Source: Phenylobacterium sp.
Lineage (GTDB): Bacteria > Pseudomonadota > Alphaproteobacteria > Caulobacterales > Caulobacteraceae
Reading direction: 5' to 3'
DNA: 64,000 bases
Assembly (NCBI RefSeq): GCF_004799515.1
Contig: NZ_SSMX01000026.1
Coordinates: 62,001 to 126,000 of the forward strand
This document shows positions 1 through 8,617 of this stretch, in pieces. Below the pieces are notes generated by a model. It had not been told where the DNA came from, made no database searches, and saw nothing but the letters and a program-made list of their open reading frames with translations. Each line of letters starts with the position of its first letter. The first letter of the stretch is position 1. The position numbers were made by a program, and so were the translations under genes.

Positions 1-793
1 CGCGGCCGCTGATCGTCCCGGAGTGCGCATCCACCGCGTTGTCGAGGAAGTGCAGCTTGCCCAGGTGCGGGAAGCCCGGCTCGGTCATCAGGCCCATGTA
101 GACCGGCCCGGCCCCGCTGCGCTGGGCCTTGGCGTACTTCAGGTAGGTCTGCTCGTCGGTGTTGAACGTCGCATAGATCGGCCCGTCGGAGACCACCGTG
201 GTCAGGAGGTCGGCGGGCGTCACCAGGTTGCCCCGGGTGATCATCGCCTTGGAGACCCGCCCGTCGATCGGCGACACCACGCGGGTAAAGCTGAGGTTCA
301 ACTGGGCGGTGCGCAGTGAGGCCTCCGCCGCGCCGAGGTCCGCCTTGGCGGAGCGGGCGTCGGAGGTCAGACGCTCGGCTTCCTCCTTGGCGATGGCCGA
401 CTGCGCCAGCAGGCGCTGGCCGCGGTCGGCGTCGGCGGCGGCGAGCTGGGCCTTGGCGCGAGCCCTTTCGGTCTCGGAGTCCAGCCGGTCAACCTCGGCC
501 ACGAAAGGCCTGGGATCGATCTGGAACAGCAGCTGGCCCTTGTGGACCCGGGCGCCGTCCTCGAAGGGCGTCGCGGTGATCTCGCCGGCCACCCGCGGAC
601 GGAGCGCGACGGTGTCCACCGCCTCCAGCCGGCCGGTGAAGTCATCCCATTGCGGCAGGGTCTTGAAGGTCACTGGCGTGACCGTGACGGCGGGCGGCGG
701 TGCGGCCGGCGCCGGGGTCTGGGCGGCGGCGCCGCAGCCCGCGAGGATCAGGGCGGCCAGCGAGACCGCGCTCTTGGAGAGGAAATTGGACAT
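1..793 (-). CDS. RND efflux periplasmic adaptor (AcrA/MexA-like), 3' end beyond window
   Basis: Membrane-fusion subunit of a tripartite RND drug-efflux pump; it links an inner-membrane pump to an outer-membrane channel. Reading the minus strand from ATG 793, the protein begins with a lipoprotein signal (lipobox LAGC, Cys20), then a barrel/lipoyl segment with LPQWDDFTGRLEAVDTVALR and VALRPRVAGEI, a coiled-coil hairpin rich in Ala/Glu/Arg, and the second lipoyl half (FTRVVSPIDGRVSKAMI). The C-terminal part and presumably the RND pump gene lie left of position 1. A TetR gene lies upstream in the same direction and two copies of its probable operator sit in the 146-bp gap. Family is clear; substrate unknown. 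Confidence 0.9.
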   Translation of the reverse strand, partial: MSNFLSKSAVSLAALILAGCGAAAQTPAPAAPPPAVTVTPVTFKTLPQWDDFTGRLEAVDTVALRPRVAGEITATPFEDGARVHKGQLLFQIDPRPFVAEVDRLDSETERARAKAQLAAADADRGQRLLAQSAIAKEEAERLTSDARSAKADLGAAEASLRTAQLNLSFTRVVSPIDGRVSKAMITRGNLVTPADLLTTVVSDGPIYATFNTDEQTYLKYAKAQRSGAGPVYMGLMTEPGFPHLGKLHFLDNAVDAHSGTISGR

Positions 794-844
794 GAGACGC
801 TCCCTCAACGGAGGGCGACCGCAACTCGGCCCCCTAAAATTCCG

Positions 845-856
845 TACCGCTCGGTA
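845..856. promoter_or_regulatory. Probable TetR operator, site 1 (TACCGCTCGGTA)
   Basis: A 12-bp inverted repeat TACCG-NN-CGGTA, perfect apart from the two central bases, 52 bp upstream of the adaptor start. Two near-identical copies occur at 898-909 and 1548-1559, all around the tetR/adaptor pair. Assignment to the neighbouring TetR is inference from position and symmetry. Confidence 0.65.
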
Positions 857-897
857 GCAAATATGGGGTCATGTTGCAGTGCGTCAAGGCCATTCCA

Positions 898-909
898 TAC
901 CTATCGGTA
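898..909. promoter_or_regulatory. Probable TetR operator, site 2 (TACCTATCGGTA)
   Basis: Second copy of the TACC-N4-GGTA dyad. It lies 53 bp from site 1, close to five helical turns, so two repressor dimers could bind on the same DNA face in front of the adaptor gene. One arm differs from site 1 (T instead of G at position 5). Confidence 0.6.
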
Positions 910-939
910 CAGAAAAACTTCAGGCGTTGATGGAAGGTC

Positions 940-1548
940 TTATCGGCCGGGCCAGAGGTCGAGGGTCGTCTCGACGATCCGTTGGAGGTCTTCCGCCGGC
1001 GCGCCGTTGCCGGCCTGGATGCACAGGCCCTGGCCCACGGCGGTCAGGTAGCGGACCAAGCCAGCGGGATCGATGTGATCCGCAAAGTCGCCATCCGCCT
1101 TGGCCTGCTCGAAGCGCCGCAACAGGGCCGCGTACGACGATTCCTGGCGCGCCACGACCTCGGCCTTGATGGACTGGGCCTCGGAGCCGCAGCTCACCGA
1201 GCTGATGACCCCCAGGCAACCCTTCGGGTCGGAGCCCATCTGCAGATCGAGGGCGCCGCGCAGCATCCGCTCGGCGACGCCGCGCGCGGTGGGCGCGGTC
1301 AGCGCATGGCCGACATAGGCCAGCTTGTCGTGCTCGTAGAGGTCCAGCGCCTTGCGGAACAGGGCCTCCTTGTTGCCGAAGGCGGCGTAGAGGCTGGGCC
1401 GGGTGATGCCCATGGCCTCGGTGAGGTCGGTAAGGGACGCGCCCTCATAGCCCTTGGTCCAGAACACGCGCAAGGCCGCAGCCAACGCGTTGTCGACGCA
1501 GAACTCGCGGGGACGCCCGCGGTGGGCTGTAAGGACCTCGGTTTCCAT
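940..1548 (-). CDS. TetR/AcrR-family transcriptional repressor
   Basis: Local repressor of 202 residues, normal for TetR proteins. The N-terminal helix-turn-helix covers about residues 10-60 (FWTKGYEGASLTDLTEAMGI followed by TRPSLYAAFGNKEALF), the classic TetR recognition-helix pattern. The C-terminal half is a TetR_C-type ligand domain with two Cys (CLGVISSVSC). The open frame runs to 1821, but the start at 1548 is chosen because the HTH begins shortly after it and because an operator-like dyad (1548-1559) directly precedes and touches that ATG, suggesting autoregulation. It is co-oriented with the RND adaptor and separated by 146 bp. The ligand is unknown. Confidence 0.9.
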   Translation of the reverse strand: METEVLTAHRGRPREFCVDNALAAALRVFWTKGYEGASLTDLTEAMGITRPSLYAAFGNKEALFRKALDLYEHDKLAYVGHALTAPTARGVAERMLRGALDLQMGSDPKGCLGVISSVSCGSEAQSIKAEVVARQESSYAALLRRFEQAKADGDFADHIDPAGLVRYLTAVGQGLCIQAGNGAPAEDLQRIVETTLDLWPGR

Positions 1549-1559
1549 ACCGCTCGATA
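1548..1559. promoter_or_regulatory. Probable TetR operator, site 3, over the tetR start (TACCGCTCGATA)
   Basis: Third copy of the dyad, one mismatch from site 1. It overlaps the first base of the tetR start codon and its ribosome-binding region, the usual position for negative autoregulation. Confidence 0.6.
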
Positions 1560-2102
1560 TGTAAGTCGCCGCCGGGGCTTCGTCCAGCCCGCGAACCCAA
1601 AGGAACGTCAGTCCGCGGATCGAGGTCCAGAGATGCGCCCAGACTTCAGGCATTCCCCGGCGCCGCCCCGAAATCGGGGAAGACGGCGTATCGTGCGACC
1701 TTCGCCCGATCGCCAAGCGCGGCCAGGTTTCGCGCTTTTCGGGCCGGTTCTGTCCCCCAAAGCCGCGCTTCGGGACCGGCCGGACGCGAGATGCGGGGGT
1801 TTCCAGCGCCGGAGCCTGCAAAACCTGTTCAGACGCTTCAGCCGGCTACGGACGACGAAGGCTTACGTTCTCCTTACGGTGTCTCCCCCGCCACGAATAG
1901 AACGCTGACGGCCCCCGCTGGTACCTCTTTGTTGCATCGCAACATCGCGATTTAGGGGAGATTTTCAGACCACCGTCCACTCCGGCCAGGGCTGTCGCCG
2001 CGCTTCGCCGGGCGACCGAACCCGCGGATCCGACCCACCGCGCCGTCGGGGCGAGGGTAGGGCGAGGACGGGACTCTGGGATCTCCGAAAGGGGCGCCAG
2101 AT
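1549..2102. other. Intergenic region upstream of the TonB receptor
   Basis: 554 bp with no supported gene. It holds the tetR leader on its left side, a small hairpin (CCCCG-AAAT-CGGGG, 1666-1679), and, 160 bp before the receptor start, the perfect dyad listed separately at 1930-1944. Open frames here are extensions or antisense shadows. Confidence 0.6.
1930..1944. promoter_or_regulatory. Perfect dyad TGTTGC-ATC-GCAACA
   Basis: A 15-bp inverted repeat with 6-bp arms and a 3-bp centre in the long leader region of the TonB-dependent receptor gene. The shape suits a dimeric repressor, but no regulator can be named; no other copy was noticed in the window. Confidence 0.4.
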
Positions 2103-4514
2103 ATGAAGACCAACCGGAAACTCACCGCCATCGCCTTGCTGAGCAGCACGGCCTTGAGCCTCGCCCTGGCGGCCCATGCTGAAGGCGCGGCGGCCGACGG
2201 GGCCGCGGCTGACGACTCCGCCGCCTCGGTGTCGGAAGTCATCGTCACCGCCCAGAAGCGCAGCTCCACGGTGCAGGACACCCCCATCAGCATCTCCGCG
2301 GTCAGTGGAAACGACCTGCAAGCCCGTGGCGTCACCAACTTCGCCAACCTGGCCCAGTCGACCCCCAGCGTCTCCCTGAAGAGCGAGGGGCCGGGCCAGA
2401 CGGAGATCGAGCTGCGCGGCATGACCTCCAGCGGCGGCAACTCCGCGACGGTGGGCTTCTATCTCGACGATATCCCTCTGACCGCCCCGGCCGGCGCCCA
2501 GAACGGCAAGGTGGTGATCGATCCCACGCTCTATGACCTCAACCGCGTCGAGGTGCTGCGCGGGCCGCAAGGCACCCTCTATGGGGCGGGCTCCATGGGC
2601 GGCACGGTGCGGCTGATCACCAACCAGCCCGACCCGACCGGCTTCCATGCCTCCGCCCAGAGCATCCTGTCGGCGACGGAAGGCGGCAGCTTCAACCATA
2701 CCGACAACTTCATGCTCAACATCCCGCTGGTGCAAGACAAGCTGGCGCTGCGGCTGGTGGGGACCGAGGCCTACACCAGCGGCTGGATCGACCGGATCGT
2801 GGCTGCGCCCGGCGACTTCCCGCTGCCCAGCGCCGACGGCTCGACCCGCGGCAATGTGCAGGCCGCGCCGGTGCAGAAGGACTACAAGGGCGCCAACGAC
2901 GAGCAGGCCTATGCGGTGCGCGCGACCCTGCTCTGGCAGCCCACCGATCAGCTGACCATCACGCCCTCGTTCTTCTACCAAACCAGCAAGCAGGACGGGA
3001 TCAGCGCCTACGACAGCGATCCGGGGACGATGGCGCACTACCAGCCCTTCGACATCGCCGAGCCGCTGACCGACCGGATCACCACCGGCAGCCTGACCGT
3101 GAACTACGACTTCGACCCGTTCTCGGTGACGTCCAGCACGGCCTATTGGAGCCGCCGCTCGACCCAGGTCGAGGACGGCAGCGAGGACTTCAACAACCCG
3201 AACACCGGGGCGACCTTCGCCTCCAACAACGGCCTGCCGAACCCCGGTTACTACGGGCCGAACGGCAGCGGCATGGTGTCCGGCAAGGAAGACGACCCGT
3301 CGCACCAGTTCAGCGAGGAGCTGCGGTTCGCCTCGCGGGGCGAGGGCAAGCTCAAGTGGGTCGGCGGCGCCTTCTACAGCGACTTCTCCGCCGTCTGGAA
3401 CTTCGACGGGACGACCTCCAACCCGTCCGCCTACATGGACCTTGGCACCTTCGCGCCGGCGACCACCACCGCCTGGTTCGTCGCCAAGTCGCCGACCCAT
3501 CTCGTCCAGTACGCGGTGTTCGGCGAGGCCACCTACGACATCACCGACCAGCTGAAGGCCACGGTCGGCCTGCGTTGGTACAGCTACGACTACCAGTTCT
3601 CCTCGTCGATCAGCGGCTGGGGTTCCGGCCTGGGCGCGGCGACGCCCTCGGTGTCCGGCCTGATCCGCCAGTCGGCGGACGGCTTCAACCCGAAGTTCAA
3701 CCTGGAATACAAGTTCGACAGCGACCTGATGGTCTATGCCACCATCGCCAAGGGCTTCCGCCCCGGCGGCGGCAACGCGGTCTATCCGGTCACCGGGCCC
3801 TACTGGAGCGCGGTCTTCGCCCCCTACAACTTCCCGGGCGGCAAGTGGCCGACCAGCTACCAGCCGGACTCGGTGTGGAGCTTTGAAGTCGGCGAGAAGG
3901 CCCGGTTCTTCGACCGCCGGCTGATCGTCAACGCCAGCCTCTACTACGAGGATTGGGAGAACATCCAGCTTGAGGCGCTGCCCGGCGATTGGGCGCTGAA
4001 CATCAATGGCAACAAGGCCACCATCTATGGCGGCGAGCTTGAGGGCCGGGCCATCCTGGGCGGCGGCTTCCAGCTGGACGCCTCGCTCGGCCTCACCAAC
4101 GCCTGGGTCGATCCGGGCCCGCACTGGCAGATCACGCCCTCGAACAAGCTGTCGGACGTGGCGCCGGTGAACGGCAATGTCGGCCTGAGCTATTCCAAGG
4201 ACCTCACCGCCAAGTACGCCTTTAATGCGCGGATCGAGAGCGCCTATGTCGGCCAGCGCTATTCGCTCGCGTTCCCATTCGGGTTCTCGCTGAACGGCAA
4301 GTACGTCCCGCTGCCGGGCTACGACCTGACGAACCTGCGGGCGGGGATCACGTCCACGGACGGGTGGGGCGCGGCGGTGTTCGCCAATAACATCTTCAAC
4401 AAGCACGCCCAATTGGAGAGCCTGTTCCAGGAGACCCTGCCCAGCGCCTCGTTCAACCGCATCGTCACCAACCAGCCGCTGACCGCGGGCGTGGACCTGA
4501 CCTACCGGTTCTGA
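2103..4514 (+). CDS. TonB-dependent outer-membrane receptor
   Basis: Outer-membrane active transporter of 803 residues energised by TonB-ExbBD, of the sphingomonad/Caulobacter OMR type often linked to uptake of iron complexes or aromatic and plant-derived compounds. A Sec signal peptide (about 1-26, ending ALAAHA) is followed by a TonB-box-like segment SEVIVTAQKR, a plug domain (DTPISISAVSG, IELRGM, VEVLRGPQGTLYGAGSMGG) and a 22-strand barrel closing with VDLTYRF. The ATG at 2103 directly precedes the signal peptide. It appears to be a single-gene unit with a hairpin terminator just after the stop. Substrate cannot be read from the sequence. Confidence 0.93.
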   Translation: MKTNRKLTAIALLSSTALSLALAAHAEGAAADGAAADDSAASVSEVIVTAQKRSSTVQDTPISISAVSGNDLQARGVTNFANLAQSTPSVSLKSEGPGQTEIELRGMTSSGGNSATVGFYLDDIPLTAPAGAQNGKVVIDPTLYDLNRVEVLRGPQGTLYGAGSMGGTVRLITNQPDPTGFHASAQSILSATEGGSFNHTDNFMLNIPLVQDKLALRLVGTEAYTSGWIDRIVAAPGDFPLPSADGSTRGNVQAAPVQKDYKGANDEQAYAVRATLLWQPTDQLTITPSFFYQTSKQDGISAYDSDPGTMAHYQPFDIAEPLTDRITTGSLTVNYDFDPFSVTSSTAYWSRRSTQVEDGSEDFNNPNTGATFASNNGLPNPGYYGPNGSGMVSGKEDDPSHQFSEELRFASRGEGKLKWVGGAFYSDFSAVWNFDGTTSNPSAYMDLGTFAPATTTAWFVAKSPTHLVQYAVFGEATYDITDQLKATVGLRWYSYDYQFSSSISGWGSGLGAATPSVSGLIRQSADGFNPKFNLEYKFDSDLMVYATIAKGFRPGGGNAVYPVTGPYWSAVFAPYNFPGGKWPTSYQPDSVWSFEVGEKARFFDRRLIVNASLYYEDWENIQLEALPGDWALNINGNKATIYGGELEGRAILGGGFQLDASLGLTNAWVDPGPHWQITPSNKLSDVAPVNGNVGLSYSKDLTAKYAFNARIESAYVGQRYSLAFPFGFSLNGKYVPLPGYDLTNLRAGITSTDGWGAAVFANNIFNKHAQLESLFQETLPSASFNRIVTNQPLTAGVDLTYRF

Positions 4515-4540
4515 TCCGGCGGCCTTTCCGAAGCGACGCG

Positions 4541-4569
4541 AGCGCGTCCCCGCAAGCCGGGGGCGCGCT
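4541..4569 (+). terminator. Probable terminator of the TonB receptor gene
   Basis: Hairpin 27 bp after the stop: AGCGCG-T-CCCCG, loop CAAGC, CGGGG-G-CGCGCT, a 12-bp stem with one G-T pair. The following run is only TTCG, so termination may be weak. Confidence 0.55.
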
Positions 4570-4662
4570 TCGTGCTGTTCGGATTGTCCTATCTGTGAGG
4601 TTGGAGGTCCGCGCGCCGGGGGCGCTGAGCCAGCGCGGCGCGCCGCGGGCCTCGGGAAGGAG

Positions 4663-4689
4663 GCCGCCGGGCCATCATGGCCCGGCGGC
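4663..4689. terminator. Strong hairpin between convergent genes
   Basis: A perfect 12-bp stem (GCCGCCGGGCCA / TGGCCCGGCGGC) with a 3-nt loop, followed by TTT on the plus strand and 11 bp beyond the end of the minus-strand gene. It probably ends transcription from one or both sides. Confidence 0.55.
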
Positions 4690-4700
4690 TTTGGAAGGGC

Positions 4701-5093
4701 CTATTGGCGCTGGTTGGCCAGTTGCGCCGCGCCGGCCAGGACGGCGGCGTCGCCCTTGGCGACGGTCTGGAAGAGGCAGGGGTTGGGCGCCCCGTTCTTG
4801 ATGGTGCGCTGGTTGGCTTCGCCCACCTCGACGCGGACGTTCACCAGTCCGTTGGCGCCCTCGGCGGCGGCCTTCTGGCTCAGCTTGGCCAAGGCGGCGC
4901 CCCGCGCATCGGCGGCGTCGACATGGCACTCCCGCACGCGGACCGGACCGATCACGCGGGTGACCGGCGGCGAAGCGGCCGCCACTTCGTAGACCGGCAG
5001 GTTCGTCGGCTCCGCGGCCCGCACGGGCGACCCGAGCAGGGCCCCGCTCACAAGCGCGCCGATGACCGCCGGCGCCTTCACATTGAAACGCAC
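4701..5093 (-). CDS. Small secreted protein with RcsF/YbjQ-like pattern, unknown function
   Basis: Predicted periplasmic protein of 130 residues. The GTG at 5093 is chosen over an ATG at 5180 because AAGGGA sits 7 nt before it and a signal peptide (about 1-26, ending PVRA) follows at once. The mature part contains a pattern of an Ala-rich helix then GANGLVNVRVEV, with Cys56 and Cys106. This resembles the small alpha/beta fold of YbjQ/RcsF-like proteins (helix, GA-N-V strand, paired Cys), but that is a weak similarity by eye. It stands alone between the receptor and a divergent porin. Confidence 0.6.
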   Translation of the reverse strand: MRFNVKAPAVIGALVSGALLGSPVRAAEPTNLPVYEVAAASPPVTRVIGPVRVRECHVDAADARGAALAKLSQKAAAEGANGLVNVRVEVGEANQRTIKNGAPNPCLFQTVAKGDAAVLAGAAQLANQRQ

Positions 5094-5510
5094 GTCAGTT
5101 CCCTTTCTGCGTCTGGGAGTCCCTCGCCTGAAGAACTCACTTCTGTTGCCCATAATGGTGTAAATATGCCCATTATTCAACGGCAGCCGCCGTGTTAGCG
5201 GGCAGTGGCGCGATCACCGGATCGACCGTATCATATTGATATATAAAAATATTACCTGAAAAACTTACGACGCCCTTACGCGGATCACGCAGGGCCACAT
5301 TGTTCCCTTATGGCCCCCCGACTATCTCAGATCGCACCATATTGGGCATTGTAGAGTCGTTCTGACCTCCTAGGCTTCGGCCAGGTGCGGCGGCGGCTTT
5401 GGGGATGAGGCTGGATGGGCGCGTGAGGCGACCCCTTTGGTCTCGGCCTCGCCCAGGGGTCAACCGACGCCGCCAACCAACCGGCGGCCAGTACAGGGGC
5501 TTGAATATCT
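5094..5510. other. Divergent intergenic region with an AT-rich dyad
   Basis: 417 bp between the small secreted protein (minus) and the porin (plus). It is clearly more AT-rich around 5229-5262 than its surroundings and contains TATCA-TAT-TGATA at 5229-5241, followed by an A/T run. It presumably holds both promoters. No gene is supported. Confidence 0.5.
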
Positions 5511-7241
5511 ATGTGGAAGCAGCAGGTTGCGGTGAGCCCGCGCAAGGCGATGGGCCCATCCTATCGCCGGGTGAGCCATCTGGGAGCGCTGGCCACGGCC
5601 TTGGCGCTCGCCGCGGCCGCCGATGCGGCAAAGGCTGACCCCGCCACGGCCGCCAACCCGCCGGCGCCCGCGGACACAGCCGCCGCGACCGCCTACGCGG
5701 TCGACGCCGACGCCCCGATGGCGTCGACCTACACCGTCGACGCCGTGAACGCGGCGATCGGCTCCAACCCGGTCGAGCGCTTCATCAAGTACTACGCCGC
5801 CGAATGGGGCCAGGCCGGGGCGCCCGCCGACCCGAAGGCGCCGCCGTCGACGAAGCGGGGCTGGACCGCTCCGCCGCAGAGCGCCCCGCCGATGCCGTTC
5901 ACCGACTGGCCCTATGGCGGCTCGACGCTGATCGGCAACAACCGCACGGCCTCGGTCGACAGCCCGCTGATGACGGCGATCGCGCCGACGGGGCTCGGCC
6001 AGGCCATGGGCGACGCCGGTATCCAGGCCTACGGCTGGGTCGACGTCGGCGGCAACCTCAGCACCTCCAGCCGCAAGTTCGGCAACGCGCCGGCGGCTTA
6101 TGACTTCAGCCCGAACACCGTGCAGATGGACCAGGCGGTGATCTACGTTGAGCGCACGCCGGACACCGTGCAGACCGACCACATCGACTGGGGCTTCCGG
6201 CTCTCGGCCATCTACGGGACTGACTACCGCTACACGACGTCCTACGGCGTCGCGAGCTACCAGCTTCTGAAGAAGAACGACACCTACGGCTACGATTTCC
6301 CGATGGTCTACGGGGAACTCTACATCCCGCAGGTCGCCGATGGCCTGATGATCCGGGTGGGACGCTATATCTCAGTCCCAGACATCGAGGCCCAGCTCGC
6401 GCCCAACAACTACATGTACTCCCACTCGATGGGCTATTCCTTCGACAACTACACCAACGAGGGAATCCAGGGGACGCTGGCGGTCAACAAGAACGTCATG
6501 CTGCAGCTCGGCGTGAACGTCGGGACCGAGGCGGCGATCTGGCACGTGGGCGAAAAAATCCCGAACCCGGATCCCAATCCGTTGTTTCCCGAGACCACGA
6601 TGCTGAAGGATCCGGGCGCGACACCGTCGCTCACGGCCTGCGCGCGCTTCCAAAGCAATACAGGCCACGACGCCGCCTATCTTTGTGCGGACGGCATCAA
6701 TAAAGGATCCTGGGGGTACAACAACCTTCAGTGGTACGGTTTCACCTACTATCACAAGTTCAATGATAAATTTCACGTCTCCTTCGAGGCCTACAATACG
6801 TTCGAGGACGACGTCCCCAACCTGAACAACCCCACCGCCGTGGCCGCCATCACCAACGGCGGCACGCCGTTCTCGCCGCAGTACGTCCCGTTCAACGCCC
6901 CTGATGCGGCGCTCTGCAAGGACGTGAAGGTCCTGTCCTGCCGGTCCAACACCTACGCGGTGCTGGCCTATTGGAACTATCAGCCGACGCCACGGGACAA
7001 CATCTCGCTGCGCACCGAGTGGTTCGACGACACGGTGGGCCAGCGCACCGGCGTCGCGGCGGTCTACGAAGATCTTGGGATCGGCCTGCAGCACTGGTTC
7101 AGCCCGCAGATCGAGGTGCGGCCCGAGGTCACCTACTACTGGGCGAGCAAGCCGGCCTTCAACGGGGACGCCTTCGCCGGGATCGCCCCGAACAAGAAGA
7201 CCGAAGCCGTCCTTTCCGGGGACATCATCTTTCACTTCTGA
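5511..7241 (+). CDS. Outer-membrane beta-barrel protein, BBP2 (OmpL-like porin) family
   Basis: Predicted porin-like protein of 576 residues. An N-terminal signal peptide follows a basic stretch (SPRKAMGPSYRRVSHLGALA; an alternative ATG is 13 codons in). After a Pro/Ala-rich linker, residues from about 150 to the end show the putative beta-barrel porin-2 pattern: alternating aromatic strands, VRYG-like MIRVGRYISVPDIEAQLAP, then SHSMGYSFDNYTNEGIQGTL, and a C-terminal strand ending FHF, as expected for an outer-membrane barrel. A middle loop (about 380-400) has two Cys. It is a single gene followed after 105 bp by a TetR-like regulator. The solute is unknown. Confidence 0.82.
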   Translation: MWKQQVAVSPRKAMGPSYRRVSHLGALATALALAAAADAAKADPATAANPPAPADTAAATAYAVDADAPMASTYTVDAVNAAIGSNPVERFIKYYAAEWGQAGAPADPKAPPSTKRGWTAPPQSAPPMPFTDWPYGGSTLIGNNRTASVDSPLMTAIAPTGLGQAMGDAGIQAYGWVDVGGNLSTSSRKFGNAPAAYDFSPNTVQMDQAVIYVERTPDTVQTDHIDWGFRLSAIYGTDYRYTTSYGVASYQLLKKNDTYGYDFPMVYGELYIPQVADGLMIRVGRYISVPDIEAQLAPNNYMYSHSMGYSFDNYTNEGIQGTLAVNKNVMLQLGVNVGTEAAIWHVGEKIPNPDPNPLFPETTMLKDPGATPSLTACARFQSNTGHDAAYLCADGINKGSWGYNNLQWYGFTYYHKFNDKFHVSFEAYNTFEDDVPNLNNPTAVAAITNGGTPFSPQYVPFNAPDAALCKDVKVLSCRSNTYAVLAYWNYQPTPRDNISLRTEWFDDTVGQRTGVAAVYEDLGIGLQHWFSPQIEVRPEVTYYWASKPAFNGDAFAGIAPNKKTEAVLSGDIIFHF

Positions 7242-7346
7242 CCGGTCGCGGCGCCGCCGTTCCGGACCCGCAGGGATCGTGGGCGGGGCGGCGGCGCGAA
7301 CCGCGGGCGCATCCAACCTGGCGAAAGCCGATCGACGGAGGGCCGC

Positions 7347-7997
7347 ATGCGAGTGGATGGACGACGACGCAACGCTCGCCCCGCCCATGACCTGCTGCGG
7401 GCCCGCATCGTCGGCATCGCCACCGAGATCGTCCGCGAACAAGGACTCGCGGCCCTCAGTCTGGCCGCCGTCGGCCGCACCGCCCATTTGCGCCCGGAGT
7501 CCCTGCTGCGGGTGGTGCGCGACCTCGACGAGGTCCGCCTCGCGGTGATCGCCAACGCCCAGGCCGAGCTGGTCGAGCTCATGGAGGGGGCGATCGGCGC
7601 CAGCCGCGGCCGGGAAGCCCTGCAGGGCATGTTCGAATCCCAGCGGCTCTACGCCCAGGCGCAGCCGGGCCTCTATGAGGCGGCGCTGCTGCGCCTGCCG
7701 CGGTCCGGAGGCGGCGGCGACAGGCGGGATGCGCTGACAGCGCTCGAATGCGCCACCCTGGAGGCCTGCGGCGCGCCGCCGGCGCAGGTGGAGCAACTGG
7801 CCTGGTGCTTCCGCGCGGCGGTCCACGGGGCGATCGGCCTGGAGGCCAGCGACCGGCTCAGCCGGCAACGCAACATCGACGAGAACTTCGCCTTCCTGGT
7901 TCGCGTCCTGGAGGCCGCCGCACGCTGGGCGGGCGATGACCGGGATCGTGCGCCGCCGCTCGCCGCCGCCGAGCAATGGATCGCCCGCGAGGCCTAA
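7347..7997 (+). CDS. TetR-like transcriptional regulator
   Basis: 216-residue regulator. The N-terminal HTH is at about residues 17-62 (ATEIVREQGLAALSLAAVGR followed by TAHLRPESLLRVV), a slightly degenerate TetR recognition helix (the usual aromatic Y-F pair is replaced by LRVV). The C-terminal half resembles the WHG-type TetR domain (QAQPGLYEAALLRLP, WCFRAAVHGAIGLE). GGAGG stands 6 nt before the ATG. It is co-oriented with the porin and may control it; this is inference from position only. Confidence 0.75.
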   Translation: MRVDGRRRNARPAHDLLRARIVGIATEIVREQGLAALSLAAVGRTAHLRPESLLRVVRDLDEVRLAVIANAQAELVELMEGAIGASRGREALQGMFESQRLYAQAQPGLYEAALLRLPRSGGGGDRRDALTALECATLEACGAPPAQVEQLAWCFRAAVHGAIGLEASDRLSRQRNIDENFAFLVRVLEAAARWAGDDRDRAPPLAAAEQWIAREA

Positions 7998-8146
7998 GGC
8001 CGATCCCGCGCCACAGCCCCAGCCCGGCTCGTCCGCGCTCAATATGGTCCGGCCGCCGGCCCGATCGGCGCGCGCCGGCTGGTCACCACCGCAAGCCTCT
8101 GCAAAATGGGCCGATTCCAGGCGGGCGGCGGAGGGCGGGTGCGCAG

Positions 8147-8617
8147 ATGAACGATCCCAACGCGGATATGACTGTCCTCACGCGCCTGGACCTCTATTTC
8201 TCAATTCGGCAGTTCACACGGACGACCCGCCGGTTCGCCCAGATCTTCGCCTATGACTACGAGATGGTGATGATCTTCTTCGTGGTGGTCGAGACCTGCT
8301 TCCAGGCGATCCTGCACCTGGGCGCCGCGTCCACCGACCGGGAGTCGATCGAGCATGTCTACCTGGACACCGCCTCGATCGGCGTCTCGATCTTCGGCAT
8401 CGGCGACGCCTCCGGCATCCCGCGGGAAACCGTGCGCCGCAAGGTCAAGGCCATGACCGACATGGGCTATCTGGCCACGTCCGAGAAGACCAAGAACATC
8501 TATGTGCCGCTTTCGGCCCTGTTCGACCTGAAGGTCTTCGACGCCTTCCGGCTCTATGTCGCCGACCTCGACCAGTTCGTCCGGACGCTGAATTACTACG
8601 GCAAACCGCCGGCCTGA
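8147..8617 (+). CDS. Winged-helix (HTH) protein of unknown function
   Basis: 156 residues from the ATG at 8147, preceded by GGAGGG; the frame is open further upstream, but that part is Arg/Pro-rich and non-protein-like. A hydrophobic helix at about 37-60 (EMVMIFFVVVETCFQAI) is followed by a MarR/Crp-like winged helix at about 82-120 (GIGDASGIPRETVRRKVKAM then TDMGYLATSEKTKNIYVPLS), where ASGIPRETVRRKVKAM is a clear DNA-recognition helix. The combination of a long N-terminal hydrophobic helix and a C-terminal winged helix is not one I can assign to a named family. Confidence 0.65.
   Translation: MNDPNADMTVLTRLDLYFSIRQFTRTTRRFAQIFAYDYEMVMIFFVVVETCFQAILHLGAASTDRESIEHVYLDTASIGVSIFGIGDASGIPRETVRRKVKAMTDMGYLATSEKTKNIYVPLSALFDLKVFDAFRLYVADLDQFVRTLNYYGKPPA

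Noticed and set aside
1965..4412. Open frame of 815 codons on the minus strand
   Set aside because: It lies entirely antisense to the TonB receptor, is Arg/Gly/Val-rich without domains and arises from third-position GC bias.
7976..8146. N-terminal extension of the winged-helix gene
   Set aside because: Pro/Arg-rich translation overlapping the TetR-like gene; GGAGGG and ATG at 8147 mark a better start.
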